A program made the position numbers and the translations under genes. Under the pieces are notes generated by a model, which worked only from the letters and a program-made list of their open reading frames with translations, was not told where the DNA came from and searched no databases. From Liolophura sinensis (Eukaryota; Mollusca; Polyplacophora; Chitonida; Chitonidae), in the NCBI RefSeq assembly GCF_032854445.1, contig NC_088300.1:79215084-79275083 (forward strand): 60,000 bases of DNA, read 5' to 3'. Positions 54,301 through 60,000 of this stretch are shown in pieces; the stretch's first letter is position 1; each line of letters begins with the position of its first letter.

Positions 54301-56290
54301 TGTACTCACAGGAAAGGCCTGTGTACACTATATATGACTGTACTCACGGGAAGGCCTGTGTACACTGTATATGACTGTACTCACGGGAAGACCTGTGTAC
54401 ACTGTATATGACTGTACACACGGGAAGGCCTGTGTACCCTGTATATGACTGTACACACGGGAAGGCCTGTGTACACTGTATATAACTGTACTCACAGGAA
54501 AGGCCTGTGTACACCATATATGACTGTACACACGGGAAGGCCTGTGTACACTGTATATGACTGTACTCACGGGAAGGCCTGTGTACACTGTATATGACTG
54601 TACTCACGGGAAGGCCTGTGTACACTGTATATGACTGTACTCACAGGAAGGCCTGTGTACACTGTATATGACTGTACTCACAGGAAAGGCCTGTGTACAC
54701 TGTTTATGACTGTACTCACGGGAAGGCCTGTGTACACTGTATATGACTGTACTCACGGGAAGGCCTGTGTACACTGTATATGACTGTACACACGGGAAGG
54801 CCTGTGTACACTGTATATGACTGTACTCACGGGAAGGCCTGTGTACACTGTATATGACTGTACTCACAGGAAAGGCCTGTGTACACTGTATATGACTGTA
54901 CTCACAGGAAAGGCCTGTGTACACCATATATGACTGTACTCACAGGAAGGCCTGTGTACACTGTATATGACTGTACTCACAGGAAAGGCCTGTGTACACT
55001 GTATATGACTGTACTCACGGGAAGGCCTGTGTACACTGTATATGACTGTACTCACAGGAACGCCTGTGTACACTGTATATGACTGTACTCACAGGAAAGG
55101 CCTGTGTACACTGTATATGACTGTACTCACAGGAAAGGCCTGTGTACACCATATATGACTGTACACACGGGAAGGCCTGTGTACACTGTATATGACTGTA
55201 CTCACGAGAAGGCCTGTGTACACTGTATATGACTACTCACGGGAAGGCCTGTGTACACTGTATATGACTGTACTCACAGGAACGCCTGTGTACACTGTAT
55301 ATGACTGTACTCACAGGAAAGGCCTGTGTACACTATATATGACTGTACTCACAGGAAGGCCTGTGTACACTGTATATGACTGTACTCACAGGAAGACCTG
55401 TGTACACTGTATATGACTGTACACACGGGAAGGCCTGTGTACACTGTATATGACTGTACACACGAGAAGGCCTGTGTACACTGTATATAACTGTACTCAC
55501 AGGAAAGGCCTGTGTACACTGTATATGACTGTACTCACGGGAAGGCCTGTGTACACTGTATATGACTGTACTCACGGGAAGGCCTGTGTACACTGTATAT
55601 GACTGTACACACGGGAAGGCCTTGTACACTGTATATGACTGTACTCACAGGAAAGGCCTGTGTACACTGTATATGACTGTACTCACAGGAAAGGCCTGTG
55701 TACACTGTATATGACTGTACTCAAAGGAAAGGCCTGTGTACACCATATATGACTGTACACACAGGAAGGCCTGTGTACACTGTATATGACTGTACTCACA
55801 GGAAAGGCCTGTGTACACCATATATGACTGTACACACGGGAAGGCCTGTGTACACTGTATATGACTGTACTCACGAGAAGGCCTGTGTACACTGTATATG
55901 ACTGTACTCACGGGAAAGCCTGTGTACACCATATATGACTGTACTCACGAGAAGGCCTGTGTACACTGTATATGACTGTACTCACGGGAAAGCCTGTGTA
56001 CACCATATATGACTGTACTCACAGGAAGGCCTGTGTACACTGTATATGACTGTACTCACGGGAAAGCCTGTGTACACTGTATATGACTGTACTCACAGGA
56101 AGGCCTGTGTACACTGTATATGACTGTACTCACGGGAAAGCCTGTGTACACCATATATGACTGTACTCACGGGAAAGCCTGTGTACACCATATATGACTA
56201 CTCACAGGAACGCCTGTGTACACTGTATATGACTGTACTCACAGGAAAGGCCTGTGTACACCATGTATGATTGTACACATGGGAAAGGCT
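51345..56290. repeat. Giant minisatellite, 37/38-bp unit, about 130 copies
   Basis: Unit GGCCTGTGTACACTGTATAT and GACTGTACTCACAGGAAA. Each unit holds the palindrome GTGTACAC. Long identical blocks recur: 51462-51680 against 52771-52989 and 53333-53551, and 51864-52055 against 53735-53926 (offsets 1309, 562 and 1871). It begins directly at the 3' end of the retroelement. Confidence 0.96.
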
Positions 56291-56613
56291 TGTATACACT
56301 GGATATACATCACAAAGGCTGCACATAATAATGAATGTATCACTCTAACAGGTTTGACATTGGTTTAAATTAGAGCACACTGGACTTATTGTTGCAGTAA
56401 AATGACTGAAAACTAAGGAGCATGTATACCTTAGCCTAAAACATTGGCAGTAATCTTCACAGTTGTTGAAATGGCTTTGGTTATCATTTATGATGAAAAA
56501 GATAAGGTGAAATATCGCTTTCTATGCATGTACATTCAGGCTGCCTGGAATTTGATGGTGTCCCTCCATTGTCACTGAGGTTTAACACAGTGCTCTATTT
56601 AGGAGTACAGTAG

Positions 56614-57530
<917 letters not shown>

Positions 57531-57864
57531 CCTGCCAAAGCTACAAACATGACCTGTTCTTAAGGGAGGATAACAAGATAATTTCAGACATTGTATAGCC
57601 CACCTGAACTGGTTTACGAATTTGACCTGGGAAAATACAAAGTGAACAAGCACACAAATTTGGATAGTTTTCATCCTGGATTGGATTTTACATAAGGTGA
57701 ACTACAACACAAAATTTGGTCAAACTTGAACATTATTTTGAGCAGCTATAGCATGGAAAGCAACAACCAATGAGAATGAAGGAAATTATATTAATACAAG
57801 TCTGGCTAGTTTGCAAACTTCACTGGAGGTTCCACAAAATAAAAACTTCACTGTAAACAATTTC

Positions 57865-59135
57865 ATCAAAATCAGACAATGTTTGGAGCAGTTGTGCATG
57901 CAGTATGGAAAGCTACCACCAATTAGAATCAAAATCAGACAATGTTTGGAGCAGTTGTGCATGCAGTATGGAAAGCTACCACCAATTAGAATCAAAATCA
58001 GACAATGTTTGGAGCAGTTGTGCATGCAGTATGGAAAGCTACCACCAATTAGAATCAAAATCAGACAATGTTTCGAACAGTTGTGCATGCAGTATGGAAA
58101 GCTACCACCAATTAGAATCAAGATCAGACAATGTTTGGAGCAGTTGTGCATGCAGTATGGAAAGCTACCACCAATTAGAATCAAAATCGGACAATGTTTG
58201 GAGCAGTTGTGCATGCAGTATGGAAAGCTACCACCAATTAGAATCAAAATCGGACAATGTTTGGAGCAGTTGTGCATGCAGTATGGAAAGCTACCACCAA
58301 TTAGAATCAAAATCAGACAATGTTTGGAGCAGTTGTGCATGCAGTATGGAAAGCTACCACCAATTAGAATCAAAATCAGACAATGTTTGGAGCAGTTGTG
58401 CATGCAGTATGGAAAGCTACCACCAATTAGAATCAAAATCGGACAATGTTTGGAGCAGTTATGCATGCAGTATGGAAAGCTACCACCAATTAGAATCAAA
58501 ATCGGACATTGTTTGGAGCAGTTGTGCATGCAGTATGGAAAGCTACCACCAATTAGAATCAAAATCGGACAATGTTTGGAGCAGTTATGCATGCAGTATG
58601 GAAAGCTACCACCAATTAGAATCAAAATCGGACATTGTTTGGAGCAGTTGTGCATGCAGTATGGAAAGCTACCACCAATTAGAATCAAAATCAGACAATG
58701 TTTGGAGCAGTTGTGCATGCAGTATGGAAAGCTACCACCAATTAGAATCAAAATCACACAATGTTTGGAGCAGTTGTGCATGCAGTATGGAAAGCTACCA
58801 CCAATTAGAATCAAAATCAGACAATGTTTGGAGCAGTTGTGCATGCAGTATGGAAAGCTACCACCAATTAGAATCAAAATCAGACAATGTTTGGAGCAGT
58901 TGTGCATGCAGTATGGAAAGCTACCACCAATTAGAATCAAAATCAGACAATGTTTGGAGCAGTTGTGCATGCAGTATGGAAAGCTACCACCAATTAGAAT
59001 CAAAATCAGACAATGTTTGGAGCAGTTGTGCATGCAGTATGGAAAGCTACCACCAATTAGAATCAAAATCAGACAATGTTTGGAGCAGTTGTGCATGCAG
59101 TATGGAAAGCTACCACCAATTAGAATAAGGAGAAT
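57865..59135. repeat. Minisatellite, 63-bp unit, about 20 nearly identical copies, open on both strands
   Basis: Unit holds AATCAGACAATGTTTGGAGC, AGTTGTGCATGCAGTATGGA and AAGCTACCACCAATTAGAAT. Only a few base changes occur over 1.27 kb. Frames of 444 and 407 codons (plus) and 436 codons (minus) result from a stop-free unit divisible by three. A half-unit relative lies at 57742-57775. Confidence 0.95.
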
Positions 59136-59189
59136 AGTTAAATAATAAAAGTTCCGTTCTGGGATTTTTTAACTTGTTGGTTCCATAGT

Positions 59190-59500
59190 GTCAGCTCACA
59201 ATATTTAAAAGAATTTTTAAGGGTATTTTAAGATTTTGATCAGTTCTTGCCTGGATGTCATAGATTGTGCATTGTAATATTGTTTTGCTTTCTTTACCAT
59301 GTGCTGTCTCTACTCTTTCCACTTTTCTTGCTGATGTTGGTACAGTTGTGTTATTTGCGAACACATCAATGATGCACTTGTTAGGCTGTAGTGGGAGATC
59401 ATTAATGGAATAAGGAACAGTAGAGGGCCAAGTGTAGAGCCCTGGGGGACTCCACATGTTATTTCATCTTGTTCAGATAACTACCTAAACAGGGTTTCTG
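59190..59500 (-). mobile_element. LINE (non-LTR) reverse transcriptase fragment
   Basis: On the minus strand, G-V-P-Q-G-S-T-L-G-P-L-L-F-L-I is followed after a one-base frame change by S-I-N-D-L-P-L-Q and D-V-F-A-N-N-T-T-V. These are the G-V-P-Q-G-S-x-L-G-P and F-A-D-D-T blocks of CR1/jockey-like LINEs. The catalytic D-D is N-N, so it is dead. Only the RT core survives. Confidence 0.75.
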
Positions 59501-59589
59501 TTTTGTGAGTGGTGATAACTTTGAAACCATGAAAGACATGTGTTAAGTTGATCAAAGGTCAAATGCCTTATTAAGATCAGTCTGTCAGA

Positions 59590-59815
59590 GTAATGAACTA
59601 GGAACTTATCACCAGTGTGATTGCTGTGTATTTGTATCCAGATCATGCTGGCATACACTCCACTTGAAAGTGGAAAGGAGTGTCAGCAGCGTGGGGATGG
59701 TTGTGGTTTCCCCGCCTAGTTTCCTCCCACCTGAATGCTTACTGCCATTGTATAAGTAAAATATTCCCGAGTATAGCATAAACTCTAATCAGATAAATAA
59801 ATGAATAAATTAGTT
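59590..59815 (+). mobile_element. SINE copy, diverged
   Basis: AACTTATCACCAGTGTGATT, TCCAGATCATGCTGGC, GTTTCCTCCCACCTGAATGC and a tail with TATTCCCGAGTATAGC and CAGATAAATAAATGAATAAA. Confidence 0.65.
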
Positions 59816-60000
59816 TTAACGATTTATTGGTACAAGTAACCTGACCCACCTTCAATCAGAGTAAATGATTAAGTGTGCAGATGTTATGTATGATCCAGCT
59901 GGTTGTTAACATTGATGTGAGCTTACTGTATGAATCCAGTTGGTTGTCAACATTGATGTGAGGTTACTGTATGAATCCAGCTGGTTGTTGACATTGATCT

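Noticed and set aside
51345-56290. Regular repeats of 37/38 bp that might suggest a CRISPR array
   Set aside because: There are no unique spacers between repeats; the units are head-to-tail, the genome is eukaryotic, and no cas genes exist.
57786-59145. Open frames of 407-444 codons on both strands as a repeat-protein gene
   Set aside because: They follow from a stop-free 63-bp unit. Three frames are open at once, and there is no splice, promoter or codon-usage support.

Overview
This is a stretch of an invertebrate animal nuclear genome. Small phase-consistent exons with GT-AG introns are scattered through AT-rich sequence full of tandem repeats, tRNA-derived SINE copies, LINE debris and a decayed Ty3/gypsy-type retroelement. 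The SINE 3' tail and the protein content point to a lophotrochozoan, most likely a mollusc or close relative. The sequence does not let me name a species.

Main gene, minus strand, 36.9 kb (or 39.5 kb) down to 4.8 kb. Nineteen coding exons join with every intron phase agreeing. They encode a protein of 859 residues (871 with an alternative first exon). Its layout is two N-terminal copies of an unrecognised ~70-residue module (residues ~35-98 and ~112-178), a first TIR domain (~240-357), a second TIR domain (~436-570), a SLOG-type Rossmann domain (~622-783) and a basic C-terminal tail. TIR1 keeps the glutamate used by NAD-cleaving TIR enzymes (E311), while TIR2 has glutamine at that place (Q537). 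An animal protein that joins TIR domains to a SLOG domain suggests making and sensing a nucleotide signal within one chain, the logic of bacterial Thoeris, where the two domains sit on separate proteins. This is the best candidate for the 'exciting system'.

Second gene, plus strand. Two 144-bp exons at 46.9 kb and 56.7 kb encode the R3H domain of an R3HCC1/R3HCC1L-like protein. The rest lies beyond the window or was not found. Its 9.6-kb intron holds a broken Ty3/gypsy-like element (47.6-51.3 kb) followed at once by a ~5-kb array of a 37/38-bp unit.

Repeats. At least fifteen minisatellite arrays together cover roughly a third of the window. Many abut exon borders. Two are made of duplicated exon ends with their 5' splice sites: the array at 25.15-26.86 kb repeats the end of the TIR1 exon, and the array at 33.47-33.85 kb repeats the end of exon 2. 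Two further arrays reach to within ~20 nt of 3' splice sites (exons at 14.4 and 17.7 kb), and two more grew from coding motifs inside the retroelement. A foldback (MITE-like) element occurs twice inside introns. About nine SINE copies and a LINE reverse-transcriptase fragment complete the picture. No rRNA, tRNA gene, CRISPR array or bacterial-type operon was seen.
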